Below are positions 18,822 through 27,336 of a DNA stretch of 64,000 nt, piece after piece. This stretch comes from an uncultured Christensenellaceae bacterium (GTDB lineage Bacteria > Bacillota > Clostridia > Christensenellales > UBA3700), in NCBI GenBank assembly GCA_944383895.1, contig CALWRH010000003.1, positions 1 to 64,000 of the forward strand. The letters are read 5' to 3'. The notes beneath the pieces are model-generated. The model was not told the DNA's origin, did no database searches, and saw nothing but the letters and a program-made list of their open reading frames with translations. The position numbers and the translations under genes were made by a program. The first letter of the stretch is position 1. Each line of letters begins with the position of its first letter.

Positions 18822-18879
18822 GGCGTGTGCTTGGCATAGACAAGTGGCGTCGCTTCGCTCCGCCAGACAAGCACACGCC
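18822..18879. repeat. perfect inverted repeat with nested hairpin
   Basis: Twelve-base arms GGCGTGTGCTTG (18822-18833) and its complement (18868-18879) enclose a second stem TGGCG/CGCCA (18845-18849 with 18861-18865). No T-tract follows on either side, so a simple terminator is unlikely. Confidence 0.7.
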
Positions 18880-18902
18880 TGCTTAGATTCGGAAGGTCGC
18901 AG

Positions 18903-18986
18903 AACGGAAAAGCGAGGGCGAGCGGAGATGCCCGCTGAACCGCTTTGGGCATTTCTCCGCTTTTCGCCTCTCGCTTATTTTCCGTT
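18903..18986. repeat. long imperfect inverted repeat
   Basis: Arms of about 31 and 40 bases (18903-18933 and 18947-18986) pair along nearly their whole length with a few bulges; both begin or end in AACGGAAAA and reach TGCCC at the loop. This is the second of three large symmetric elements in a gene-free stretch of about 500 bases. No coding sequence is convincing here. Confidence 0.65.
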
Positions 18987-19098
18987 TCATTGCGTACCTT
19001 ATTCCGAACATCTTATTTGCAGATTAATTGCAATTTGTCTTACGGCTTTTCTTTTCCTCCGAATTTGCCTTTTCGTTTGGCATTGTCCCATAATCCTC

Positions 19099-19181
19099 CC
19101 GAAAGTAAACGGCGTAAAATCCTTGTTCAGATGTTCTGACTATACAGACATTAAGGCAAGGATTTTTCCGTTGACTTTCGG
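19099..19181. repeat. third inverted repeat, possible terminator or element end
   Basis: Arms at 19099-19125 and 19157-19181 pair as CCGAAAGT...AACGG...AAAATCCTTG with few mismatches. The loop contains its own small hairpin TCAGA/TCTGA. The right arm includes a run of five T, so it could end transcription from the left, but the arm length is more than a terminator needs. Confidence 0.6.
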
Positions 19182-19199
19182 ATAATGACTAAAATATAT

Positions 19200-19267
19200 C
19201 TTTACCTCAATTCGGATTATGCTCCGTTGTTGCCTGCCGAAAGGCAAATATATTTTCGGAGGTAAAG
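19200..19267 (+). promoter_or_regulatory. hairpin that could hide the ribosome-binding site of the sigma-like gene
   Basis: CTTTACCTC (19200-19208) is the exact complement of GAGGTAAAG (19259-19267), which contains the ribosome-binding site of the gene at 19271. An inner stem TGCC/GGCA lies between. In the mRNA this would mask translation initiation unless something opens it. Confidence 0.45.
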
Positions 19268-19270
19268 AAA

Positions 19271-19888
19271 ATGGAAACAAAAAGAAACTGTTACGATGTA
19301 TTAGATGAGGTCATCTCCCTGGATAACGTAATGAATATCGGTGAGCTTATTGCCTTGAAAACTGTACAAAGACTGGTGCTTATAAAAGCGCCGAGAAGCC
19401 TTTACGTCGGACTTGTAAGAGACATCAACTACAAGAACGTGCCCGGTTACATTATCACGGACGGATACGACCTTGCTCAATCTGCAATTTGCTTTTTATG
19501 CGAACATTACGGAAAGCGCGTTATCGACTTATGCTTAGATCCGAAAACGGGTAAAGCCGTAACCGTATACGCTGCATGCAGCAGGATCGTAAGCCATGAA
19601 ATTTACAAGAGATGGCTTTTTAACAGAAATACCCGTGGAATATATATAAAGAAAGATTGCTGCGAACAGGACTTTTTCAAAGACGATCTAGAAGAATCCT
19701 TTAAGAAATGCGCTAAAATAATACGCAACATGAAACTTACCAAAGGCGAAAGACAGACTCTGGACTGCTATATAGCAGGTATGCGTTTTGTTGACATAGC
19801 GGATACGTTAAAAATAGACCGCTCCAACGTATGGAGAAGACGAGAAAGGATACAAAATAAATATAATGCGATAAAGGATAAAGTCTAA
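19271..19888 (+). CDS. orphan sigma-70-like regulator
   Basis: A 205-residue basic protein. Residues about 65-120 (YDLAQSAICFLCEHYGKRVIDL, then AACSRIVSHEIYKR) resemble sigma region 2, and the C-terminal 60 residues contain a region 4-type helix-turn-helix (TKGERQTLDCYIAGMRFVDIADTLKIDRSNVWRRRERI). Short sigma-like proteins of this shape are known from conjugative and other mobile elements of Clostridia, where they control element genes. No other element gene (integrase, relaxase) is visible nearby, so this is probably a leftover or a domesticated regulator. GGAGG precedes the ATG and may be sequestered in a hairpin. A role as true sigma factor is unproven. Confidence 0.65.
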   Translation: METKRNCYDVLDEVISLDNVMNIGELIALKTVQRLVLIKAPRSLYVGLVRDINYKNVPGYIITDGYDLAQSAICFLCEHYGKRVIDLCLDPKTGKAVTVYAACSRIVSHEIYKRWLFNRNTRGIYIKKDCCEQDFFKDDLEESFKKCAKIIRNMKLTKGERQTLDCYIAGMRFVDIADTLKIDRSNVWRRRERIQNKYNAIKDKV

Positions 19889-19918
19889 AAGATATAATAT
19901 CCGAGCAATAAGAAAAAA

Positions 19919-19948
19919 GCAACCCGAGATATTTCGGATTGCCTTTTT
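19919..19948. terminator. bidirectional terminator
   Basis: Stem GCAA-CCGA with TCGG-TTGC (19919-19942) followed by TTTTT; six A on the left side give a tail for the other strand. It ends the sigma-like gene. Confidence 0.7.
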
Positions 19949-19979
19949 CTGTGCCTGTGAAAAGGGGATAAAAGAAAAA

Positions 19980-20009
19980 GCAAACAAAGACAGGTTCGAC
20001 TTTGTTTGC
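19980..20009 (-). terminator. terminator of tRNA-Val
   Basis: A perfect 10-bp stem GCAAACAAAG (19980-19989 with 20000-20009) followed on the minus strand by TTTTTC starts four bases after the tRNA 3' end. Confidence 0.75.
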
Positions 20010-20012
20010 GTA

Positions 20013-20089
20013 TGGTGGAGACAACAGGACTTGAACCTGTGACCTCATGCATGTCAAGCATGCGCTCTAACCAACTGGGCTATGCCTCC
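20013..20089 (-). tRNA. tRNA-Val (GAC)
   Basis: A 77-base cloverleaf: acceptor GGAGGCA with TGTCTCC (one G-U), D stem GCCC/GAGC, anticodon stem CATGC/GCATG with loop TTGACAT, T arm ACAGG-TTCAAGT-CCTGT, discriminator A and encoded CCA. The anticodon is GAC, which reads valine codons GUC and GUU. It is transcribed alone from its own promoter towards the accessory region. Confidence 0.95.
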
Positions 20090-20103
20090 ACGCGAGTAAT
20101 GCG

Positions 20104-20133
20104 ATTATAGCACAAGTATGCCGCTTATGGCAA
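20104..20133 (-). promoter_or_regulatory. promoter of tRNA-Val
   Basis: Minus-strand TTGCCA (20133-20128) and TATAAT (20109-20104) with an 18-base spacer, ending 14 bases before the tRNA 5' end. Confidence 0.7.
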
Positions 20134-20334
20134 GGATTTTTAAGGGGTTTGTTGAAAATTAGAAGATGCAGAAAAATATTATAAATAAATTTGTGTATAT
20201 ATTATGCTGAAATGTTTGATTAGTGGACGGGCGTTATAAACGTTATTGAAAACGCGCGCGCATTATGTTAAGCTGATAGGAGAAGTCGCAACAGCGATGT
20301 TTTTCTCGGTATTATACCGTTTGCGAGGTAAGAT

Positions 20335-21885
20335 ATGGCAGATGTTATCGATAAATATGTGTCAATTGTCCCCGACGCCAGGCAAAAGAGACTTCAGAGG
20401 GAAAATTTCAACGTATTTTTTCATTACGGGCTCAATACTTTTACGGGAAAAGAGTGGGGCGACGGAAAGGTCGATCCGAGTGTGTTCGATCCTGACCGAC
20501 AGAATACCGATCAATGGGTGAAGACAGCAAAAGACGCTGGAGCTTACGGAGTTATACTGACCTGCAAACATCACGACGGATTTTGCCTGTGGCCTACTTC
20601 TACCACGTCGTACAACATATCTGCAACTCCTTATAAAAACGGCAAAGGGGACGTTGTAAAAGAGGTGAGCGAAAGCTGTGCAAAATACGGCATGAAATTC
20701 GGAGTATATCTTTCTCCGTGGGACAGAAATCACCCCGCATATTCGACGCCTGCGTACAATGACGTATATTGCACGCAGCTTACTGAGCTTCTCAGTAATT
20801 ACGGCGACGTGTTCTGCGTGTGGATGGACGGCGCGTGCGGTGCTTATATGGACGGCAAAGAGAAACAGGAATACGACTGGGACAGATATTTCGCTTTGAT
20901 AAGAAAGCTTGCGCCGAGCGCGTGCATAAGCAACTGCGGACCTGACGTAAGGTGGGTCGGAAACGAAGGCGGATTTGCACGTGAAAGCGAGTGGAACGTC
21001 GTACCGAAGTTCGCATACGATATCCAGACGATAGAGGACAATTCTCAGAAAGCAGACGACGGAAAGTTTGCCGAAAAAGGTGCGGACGTCGTTTTTTCGG
21101 ATCTCGGCAGCAGAAAATTTCTATCCCGATACGACAATTTTATCTGGTATCCCGCAGAAGTAGACGTATCGGTGCGTCCGGGGTGGTTTTACCATAAGTC
21201 GCAGGACAATATGGTCAGGAGTTTAGATTCATTGCTCAGAATATATTATACGTCTGTCGGAGGGAACTCGTTGCTGCTACTCAATTTTCCTCCTGACAGA
21301 CACGGACTTATACATGAAAACGACGTAAAGCTTGCAAAGGCATTGGGAAAACATATTGACGATAGTAGAAAACAATTGCTTGAGATCAAGGAAATAAAAG
21401 CCCCGTTAGCGGAAAAAGGGCATGATCCCGCGTGCATGACAGAGGATCTTTATGACAAAAAGACGGGTGATCCGCTATCTTATTACAATCCGGCAGAAGA
21501 AAACGGGATTTACAGCATAGAGATAAGGTTGTCGGAGAAAAAGAAAGTCAACCGCGTAAGGATAGCAGAGAACACCGCGTTTTCTCAAAGAATAGAAAAA
21601 TTCGAGATTTATGCGGATAACGGGAGAAAACTAAAAAAGGTTTACGAAGGGAGTACGGTAGGTTACAACAGGATATGCGTATTTCCGAAAGCGGTATTAA
21701 CAGACAAGTTGACGTTAGTCATATCGCAGTGCCGTAAAAAGCCGTACATAGAGTTTCTGGGCGTATACGAAGACAACGGAGTAGTTATAAGAAAACCTCG
21801 GTTTTTCAGATTGAAACAGTTTATACACGAGAGATCTTATAAATGGTTTATAGAAAAAGAGAACAAAAAGTATTGCAAGAAATAA
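20335..21885 (+). CDS. alpha-L-fucosidase, family GH29
   Basis: A 516-residue glycosidase. The N-terminal 345 residues form the GH29 barrel: FHYGLNTFTGKEWGDG, the tandem-histidine motif CKHHDGFCLWPT, GVYLSPWDRN, and VWMDGACG with the probable nucleophile Asp165. Residues about 385-495 resemble a discoidin/F5-8 type carbohydrate-binding domain, common in GH29-B enzymes that prefer branched alpha-1,3/1,4-linked fucose. No signal peptide is visible, so it probably acts in the cytoplasm on imported oligosaccharides. GAGG is present ahead of the ATG. It is followed 44 bases later by a GH20 hexosaminidase, which fits stepwise dismantling of mucin or milk-type glycans. Confidence 0.88.
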   Translation: MADVIDKYVSIVPDARQKRLQRENFNVFFHYGLNTFTGKEWGDGKVDPSVFDPDRQNTDQWVKTAKDAGAYGVILTCKHHDGFCLWPTSTTSYNISATPYKNGKGDVVKEVSESCAKYGMKFGVYLSPWDRNHPAYSTPAYNDVYCTQLTELLSNYGDVFCVWMDGACGAYMDGKEKQEYDWDRYFALIRKLAPSACISNCGPDVRWVGNEGGFARESEWNVVPKFAYDIQTIEDNSQKADDGKFAEKGADVVFSDLGSRKFLSRYDNFIWYPAEVDVSVRPGWFYHKSQDNMVRSLDSLLRIYYTSVGGNSLLLLNFPPDRHGLIHENDVKLAKALGKHIDDSRKQLLEIKEIKAPLAEKGHDPACMTEDLYDKKTGDPLSYYNPAEENGIYSIEIRLSEKKKVNRVRIAENTAFSQRIEKFEIYADNGRKLKKVYEGSTVGYNRICVFPKAVLTDKLTLVISQCRKKPYIEFLGVYEDNGVVIRKPRFFRLKQFIHERSYKWFIEKENKKYCKK

Positions 21886-21929
21886 CCGTGCCCGTGTAGA
21901 TTAACAATATCAATATAAGGAGAGCAGCA

Positions 21930-23498
21930 GTGATAAAAATAATACCCGCGCCCAAAAGCGTTATTGAAAAAGAAGGAAGCGTTGCCTTCGGAAAACATAT
22001 GAAAATTTCAGGAGAGTTCGGAGAAACGTTGAAATTCGCAACGCATGCCGTAGCTGAGACAGAAGGCGGAGAGGGATGCGATATGACGTTTATCAAAGAC
22101 GAAGACGTTGCATCGGAAGGTTACCGTATCGTGGCGGAAAACGGCAAAATCAGAGTTTTCGCCTCTACAGAAAACGGTGCTTTTTACGCGTTGATGACAT
22201 TGTTGCAGCTTGCCGGGAAAAGCGGAAAAGTGCCTTGCTGCGAAATAGACGACGCTCCTGCTTATGCCTACAGAGGTTTTATGCTTGACAGCGCAAGACA
22301 TTTATGGGAGGTAAAAACCGTAAAAAAGTATCTTGATCTGATGGCAAGACTCAAGATGAACGAATTTCATTTTCATCTCACCGACGATCAGGGCTGGAGA
22401 GTTGAAATAAAAAAATATCCTCTGCTTGCAGAAAAAGGAAGTATAAGGAGAAATACGCAGCTTGCGTTGTACGGTTACAACTCGGGCAGTGAACTGCATG
22501 ACGACGAAGAATACGGCAGAGGTTGTTATTATACGCAGGAGCAGCTGAGGGACATAGTTGAATATGCTGCCGAAAGGCACATAGAGGTTATTCCCGAGAT
22601 AGACATGCCGGGCCATATGGTCGCGGCGATAGCTTGTTATCCGCAACTCTCCTGTACGGGCGAGCCGACGGAAGTTTCTACCCGTTGGGGAGTTATGGAC
22701 AATATACTGTGTTGCGGCAAAGACGAGGTCTTCGCGTTTGCAAAAGATATCATCGACGAGCTTTGCGATATCTTCCCGGGAAGATTTTTTCATATAGGAG
22801 GAGACGAGGTTCCAAAAAAGAGATGGAAAGAGTGCCCGAAATGTCAGGAAAAAATCAAAAAAGAAGGATTGAAAGACGAAAACGCTTTGCAGGGTTATTT
22901 CAACAACGAGATAGCCAAATATCTTAAGAGCAAAGGCAAGCGTATGATAGGTTGGAACGAGATCCTGGATGCGCAGGATATAATGGACACGGATATCGTA
23001 GCTCAATGGTGGGTAAATCACAGCGCGGGGAACTCACAGGAGAAGAAATGGATGTCAAAGGGAGGCAAAATAATAATGTCGCCTGTAAGTTACGTCTATA
23101 TGGATCATCCGTTTTATATGCGACCGCTCAAAAAGACGTATTCGACCGATGAAAAATTGCTTGGAAAGCACGCGGGGCAAAACGTACTCGGCATGGAGAT
23201 CCCGCAGTGGACGGAATATATACGTTGCGAGAAAAAACTCGACATGCTCACTGTGCCGAGACTGATAACGTTTTCGGAAGTATGCTGGACGGCGACGGAG
23301 AGAAAGGATTATCGCGATTTTGAAAAAAGGCTCGAGGGTGCGAGAGAATATTTCGGTTCGCTCGGATGTCCTGTCTGTCCGCAATATCTTTACCGTGGAG
23401 GATTGCGACCCTGGTATGCTGTCACAAACGCGCTGAAACATGCTTTATGGTATAAAGACGTGGATTACGAGTGGAAAATCGTCAAGGACAGGCTGTAA
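21930..23498 (+). CDS. beta-N-acetylhexosaminidase, family GH20
   Basis: A 522-residue enzyme starting at GTG with AAGGAGA upstream. Residues 1-110 are the non-catalytic GH20b domain; the barrel then shows FMLDSARHLW, FHFHLTDDQGWRVEIKKYP, IPEIDMPGHM and the catalytic Asp292-Glu293 pair in FHIGGDEVP. The mechanism is substrate-assisted removal of terminal GlcNAc or GalNAc. No signal peptide is seen, so it should be cytoplasmic. It is probably co-transcribed with the GH29 fucosidase; the next gene has its own promoter. Confidence 0.92.
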   Translation: MIKIIPAPKSVIEKEGSVAFGKHMKISGEFGETLKFATHAVAETEGGEGCDMTFIKDEDVASEGYRIVAENGKIRVFASTENGAFYALMTLLQLAGKSGKVPCCEIDDAPAYAYRGFMLDSARHLWEVKTVKKYLDLMARLKMNEFHFHLTDDQGWRVEIKKYPLLAEKGSIRRNTQLALYGYNSGSELHDDEEYGRGCYYTQEQLRDIVEYAAERHIEVIPEIDMPGHMVAAIACYPQLSCTGEPTEVSTRWGVMDNILCCGKDEVFAFAKDIIDELCDIFPGRFFHIGGDEVPKKRWKECPKCQEKIKKEGLKDENALQGYFNNEIAKYLKSKGKRMIGWNEILDAQDIMDTDIVAQWWVNHSAGNSQEKKWMSKGGKIIMSPVSYVYMDHPFYMRPLKKTYSTDEKLLGKHAGQNVLGMEIPQWTEYIRCEKKLDMLTVPRLITFSEVCWTATERKDYRDFEKRLEGAREYFGSLGCPVCPQYLYRGGLRPWYAVTNALKHALWYKDVDYEWKIVKDRL

Positions 23499-23542
23499 AT
23501 AAGCAGGGGTGGACCGACTGAACTCGGATAAAAATACCTGAC

Positions 23543-23571
23543 TTGAATTATATTCAAATGTGTGATAAAAT
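23543..23571 (+). promoter_or_regulatory. promoter of the metallophosphoesterase, with palindrome on the -35
   Basis: TTGAAT (23543-23548) and TAAAAT (23566-23571) with a 17-base spacer. A perfect 15-base palindrome TTGAATTATATTCAA (23543-23557) covers the -35 box and may be an operator. Confidence 0.6.
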
Positions 23572-23621
23572 ATATTAAAATCTGACAACTCATAAATGTG
23601 CGAAATGCAGTAGGGGAGCTT

Positions 23622-24779
23622 ATGAAGAAAAACAAAGGGTTGATAATTTTGATATCCGTGCTGGGAGTTATAGTGCTCGTCGTAGGATCGTTTGCTGCAG
23701 CGTTTGCGCTGAGTAAAGTGGAGGGCACACCGAGTACGGAAGTATGGGAGGCTGACATGAAGTACGATATCGGAAATACTTTCCAATTGCAGAAAGAGCC
23801 CGGCAAAGATTTTGTTATTCTCAACCTCACGGATATACAATACAACGATTTTCTCGACGTGTTTCAGAGAGATTATACCGAAAAGACCATTAAAGAGCTG
23901 ATCGAAAGGGTAAAACCCGATCTCATTACTATGACGGGAGATCAGATATGGGCGCCTTTCGTAAAATACTCGATAGAGGATCTCATAGAGTTTATGGATT
24001 CCTTCAAGATACCGTGGGCACCCGTCAACGGAAATCATGACGGAGAAGGAAACGTCGATCTCAACGCGTCGGCTGAGCTTTATGAGAAATCCGAGTATTG
24101 TCTGTTCAGAAAAGGTCCGAGCAATATCGGCGGCGTGGGCAATTACGTCATCAATATTATGGAAGGCGACGTTATCGTAGAGTCGTTGATAATGATGGAT
24201 TCTGGCTCGGGCGCAAAATTCGACGATATGGCTGAAGAAGACAAGATGTACGGTTACGAACTCGATGACGATTTCAATCTGAAAAGAGACGAAAACGGAG
24301 AGCTTATCACGCGCCAGATAGGACACGATTACGATTATATAAAGCCTGAGCAGGTGGAGTGGTACCGTTGGTGCGTACGCGGAGCGGCGGAATATAACGC
24401 GTCAAAAGGAGCGGAGGCTCCCGAGTCGGCGTTGTTTATACATATAGCGTTGCCCGAATACTATTATGCATATTGCGATTATCTTCTTGACGGTAAGAGC
24501 GAAGAATACGGATTTTTCGGAGCGATGAGAGAAGACGTCTGTTGCAGTAAGAAAAACAGCGGCATGTTTGACGCTATTCTCGAAGAAGGCAGCACGAAGT
24601 TCGTATTTGCGGGGCACGATCATGTCAACGATTATTCGCTTGTCTATAAGGGAGTGAGATTGACGTATGCGCTAAAAACGGGAGACCGGTGTTATGCCGA
24701 CGACGACGTGAACGGCGGAACGGTCTTTACAATAGGAGAAAACAGGGACGTGCGACACGAATACGTCAAAATAGACTGA
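23622..24779 (+). CDS. membrane-anchored metallophosphoesterase
   Basis: A 385-residue protein from ATG 23622, which has GGGGAG four bases upstream; an in-frame GTG 24 bases earlier has no such site. Residues 7-29 form one membrane helix or uncleaved signal, so the enzyme part faces outward. Calcineurin-like phosphoesterase motifs follow in order: LTDIQYND (a Q replaces the usual H of DXH), MTGDQIW, VNGNHDGEG and AGHDHVND. This variant is found in purple-acid-phosphatase-like enzymes acting on nucleotides, sugar phosphates or phospholipid headgroups; the substrate here is unknown. It lies next to glycosidases and may help scavenge phosphate from host material. Confidence 0.82.
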   Translation: MKKNKGLIILISVLGVIVLVVGSFAAAFALSKVEGTPSTEVWEADMKYDIGNTFQLQKEPGKDFVILNLTDIQYNDFLDVFQRDYTEKTIKELIERVKPDLITMTGDQIWAPFVKYSIEDLIEFMDSFKIPWAPVNGNHDGEGNVDLNASAELYEKSEYCLFRKGPSNIGGVGNYVINIMEGDVIVESLIMMDSGSGAKFDDMAEEDKMYGYELDDDFNLKRDENGELITRQIGHDYDYIKPEQVEWYRWCVRGAAEYNASKGAEAPESALFIHIALPEYYYAYCDYLLDGKSEEYGFFGAMREDVCCSKKNSGMFDAILEEGSTKFVFAGHDHVNDYSLVYKGVRLTYALKTGDRCYADDDVNGGTVFTIGENRDVRHEYVKID

Positions 24780-24894
24780 AATCCGCGAGAATCCGGATAA
24801 AAATATTGAATTCCGGAATAAGAAAGAGATGCGGAGGAAAATGGGGGAAAACAGACGTTTTTTAAGTTGCGGACACGGTTTGAAATCTGTAGTC

Positions 24895-25207
24895 GACAGA
24901 AGATGCTCCGGGCTTGAAAACGAAGAGATACGTTGTCAGTATGCTCCGAGGGAGAGATGATCGGAGATTATGCTGCGAGTATTGTTACGGCAAAAGACGA
25001 AACCAGCGTTTTCGTAGTATTCTCAATAACGAATCATCCAATTCGGTATATGTGCTTAACGAAGTGGAAATGGCTTATAAGCGTATTATCGAAAAACGCG
25101 GAGAACTTACGATACTTCCTTTAAAATCAGAGGACAAAGACATGTCCGAAACAACTGAATATCATGCTAAAAAATGCATGGAACAGATACTACGGTGCAT
25201 GGGGTGA
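24895..25207 (+). pseudogene. decayed TIR-domain gene
   Basis: Three reading frames each carry one consecutive piece of a bacterial TIR domain. Frame one (to about 24957) reads EEIRCQYAPRE, the loop that in intact proteins is close to GIRCWYAPRD. The next frame reads IGDYAASIV and ETSVFVVFS (about 24951-25025). The third reads NNESSNSVYVLNEVEMAYKRI and LTILPLKSED (25025 onward) to a stop at 25207. Two frameshifts separate them, and the N-terminal beta strand is missing. TIR domains cleave NAD+ in phage defence or signalling; this copy cannot make a working protein. No start codon or ribosome-binding site fits the whole. Confidence 0.55.
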
Positions 25208-25264
25208 AAAGTGCCGTAGTTGAGCTTAACTATTTTCCTGTTCGAGTGCCAAAAAAATACGAGA

Positions 25265-25293
25265 TTGAAAATATTTTTTCAGTATGATATAAT
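25265..25293 (+). promoter_or_regulatory. promoter of the BspA-like lipoprotein gene
   Basis: TTGAAA (25265-25270) and TATAAT (25288-25293) with exactly 17 bases between, 30 bases before the ATG. Confidence 0.7.
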
Positions 25294-25323
25294 AAAAGAA
25301 ATATAATAATGAGGTAGATTTCG

Positions 25324-27215
25324 ATGATTAAAAGAAGAACTACGTTTTTAATGACGTTATTAATTTTGTTGTCGTTATTTTTAATATGTTTGGTTGCGTG
25401 TAACGGAGAAAAGGAAACCAAGCAGAAAGAAGAACCCGAAGTCCAAACTTATAAGGTAATTTTCATGGTCGACGAAGAGGTTTACGACACGTCGGAGACA
25501 GAGGTCGGAGAAATGTGAAGTTCCCTGTCAATCCTGAAAAAAACGGGTATGTTTTTAAAGGCTGGTACGACGAAGAAGGCAATCTTGTAAATACTGACGC
25601 CTTTGCTCCGGACAAAGAAATCACTCTTTACGCTGAGTGGGACAAATTTTATGACGATACTTTTGAATACGATAAAAGTTACGAAGGTTACTATATATCG
25701 GGGTTGAAAGACAAATCCGTAGATTCTCTCGTAATTCCGTCTTATGTAACAGGTATAATGTCTTTTGCTTTTGAGAATTGCGACAGCGTAACGGAATTGT
25801 CTTTTGAAGAAGGGTTTCAGCTCGATACGTTGCCTGCTTATGTATTTTGCGACATGCCTTCTTTGAAAAAAGTAACGTTGCCTTCAAGTGTGAAAGTGAT
25901 CGAGCACCATGCTTTTTTGAATTGTTCTTCTCTTGAAGAAGTCGTATTTGCGGAGGGACTTGTTACGATAGGAGAAAATGCGTTCGGAAATTGTGTTTCT
26001 CTCGAATACGTTGATTTTCCCTCGTCGCTTGTCGATATAGGTAATAGTGTATTTGATAATTGCGGATTGAAAGAAGTAAATATACCTGAAAACTTAAAAA
26101 ATATAGGCAATTATGCTTTTGCATATAACGACTTTTTAGAAAATGTAGTTTTTGCTGAAAACTGCAATATTGAAAAAATAGGACGATTTGCTTTTTCGGA
26201 ATCGAAACTGACATCTGTGTGTATTCCCGCGAGCGTCAAATCTATAGGCGATTACGCTTTTTATAATTGCAGAGAACTTACTTCATTGACGTTCGAAGAC
26301 GGAAGCCTTCTTGAAACGATCGGCGTAAGCGCATTTAACGAAACAAGCGTTCAAGGAAATATTGTTTTTCCTGAAAATCTTGTCGAAATAGGAGCTTGGG
26401 CTTTTTACGACGGAGTGAATTTGACAAGCGTTGAGTTGCCTGCGAAGTTAAAAACCATAGGCGATTGGGCTTTCAGACAAAATGCAGCACTTGAGAGTGT
26501 TACGATAGCACAGGGCAGTGCGCTTGAAAGCATAGGAGGATATGCGTTTCAAGGATGTACGTCTTTGACGACGTTCAGAGTGCCTGAAAATGTTACGATT
26601 ATAGGAGAGGCAGCGTTCTCAGAATGTGCTTTGCTTGAAAACGTTACGGTAGAAGGAGCAATTGAGATTATAGAAGATTACGCTTTTGAAAACTGCTCGT
26701 CGTTGAGATCTTTCGTGTTTACAGAAGGGGCGGTAAGCATAGGAAACAGTGCGTTTAGAAATTGTACGGCGTTGACCGAAGTTGTTTTACCCGACGAGGT
26801 AACGTATCTCGGAGTATATTCTTTCGGGAGCAGCGGAATTACGTCGATCGATATCCCGGGAGGAGCTACCGTGATAGCGCAAAGCGCATTTTCGGATTGT
26901 AAATCGTTGACTAAAGTAACCATTTCCGCTGATATAATAAATATCGGGTACGAAGCTTTTGTCAGATGCGAGAGCCTTGAGACTGTGGTGTTTGAGCCTA
27001 TAGCCGGAATTCAATCTATCGGTGATTTTGCCTTTATGAATTCGAATATATCAAAAGTATATTACGGGAACGACAAGGAAAGTTGGGATCAAATCAGTGT
27101 CGGAGCACTGAATACGGAATTTACGACTGCTGATATATATTTTTATTCCGAAACACAGCCTACAGAAGAAGGCAATTTCTGGCATTATGACGGCTCTGAG
27201 ATAACCGAGTGGTAA
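25324..27215 (+). pseudogene. BspA-like leucine-rich-repeat lipoprotein, split by one frameshift
   Basis: The gene opens with a lipoprotein signal peptide (lipobox LVAC, Cys26) and the first half of a Listeria-Bacteroides repeat, YKVIFMVDEEVY, but stops at 25518. The second half of the same repeat, KFPVNPEKNGYVFKGWYDEE, continues in the next frame from 25515 and runs 566 codons through about a dozen LRR_5 units of 22-24 residues (pattern YAFYNCRELTSLTFE) to 27215. Adding a single base near 25511-25514, in GAAAT, joins the frames as GENVKFPV, so one base seems to have been lost. A sequencing error or phase variation would look the same. Intact homologues are surface adhesins. Promoter and GAGG site are intact. 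Confidence 0.75.
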
Positions 27216-27232
27216 CAACTAAAACCCTAATA

Positions 27233-27309
27233 AAAAAATCCTCTCAAACTGAGGTGAACCCCAAAAGTGTCCAACTTTTGGGGTTCACCTCAAAACGAGA
27301 GGATTTTTT
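27233..27309. terminator. very long bidirectional terminator, partly built from IS3-like ends
   Basis: The outer stem (27233-27245 with 27297-27309, CCTCTC/GAGAGG with A and T runs) encloses a perfect 19-bp stem (27250-27268 with 27274-27292) around a 5-base loop. It lies between two converging genes. The inner palindrome contains AACCCCAAAAGT and its complement, wording that resembles the terminal repeats of IS3-family insertion sequences. Confidence 0.8.
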
Positions 27310-27336
27310 TATTTCGATTTTATTGCTCGATATCTT

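Noticed and set aside
18820..19185. A 121-codon frame in the gene-free stretch before the sigma-like gene
   Set aside because: It lies across the inverted repeats and its sequence is explained by them; no ribosome-binding site.
24914..25207. An intact 97-residue protein starting with TTG
   Set aside because: Only the second half resembles a family (TIR); the first half belongs to other frames, so a pseudogene explains it better.
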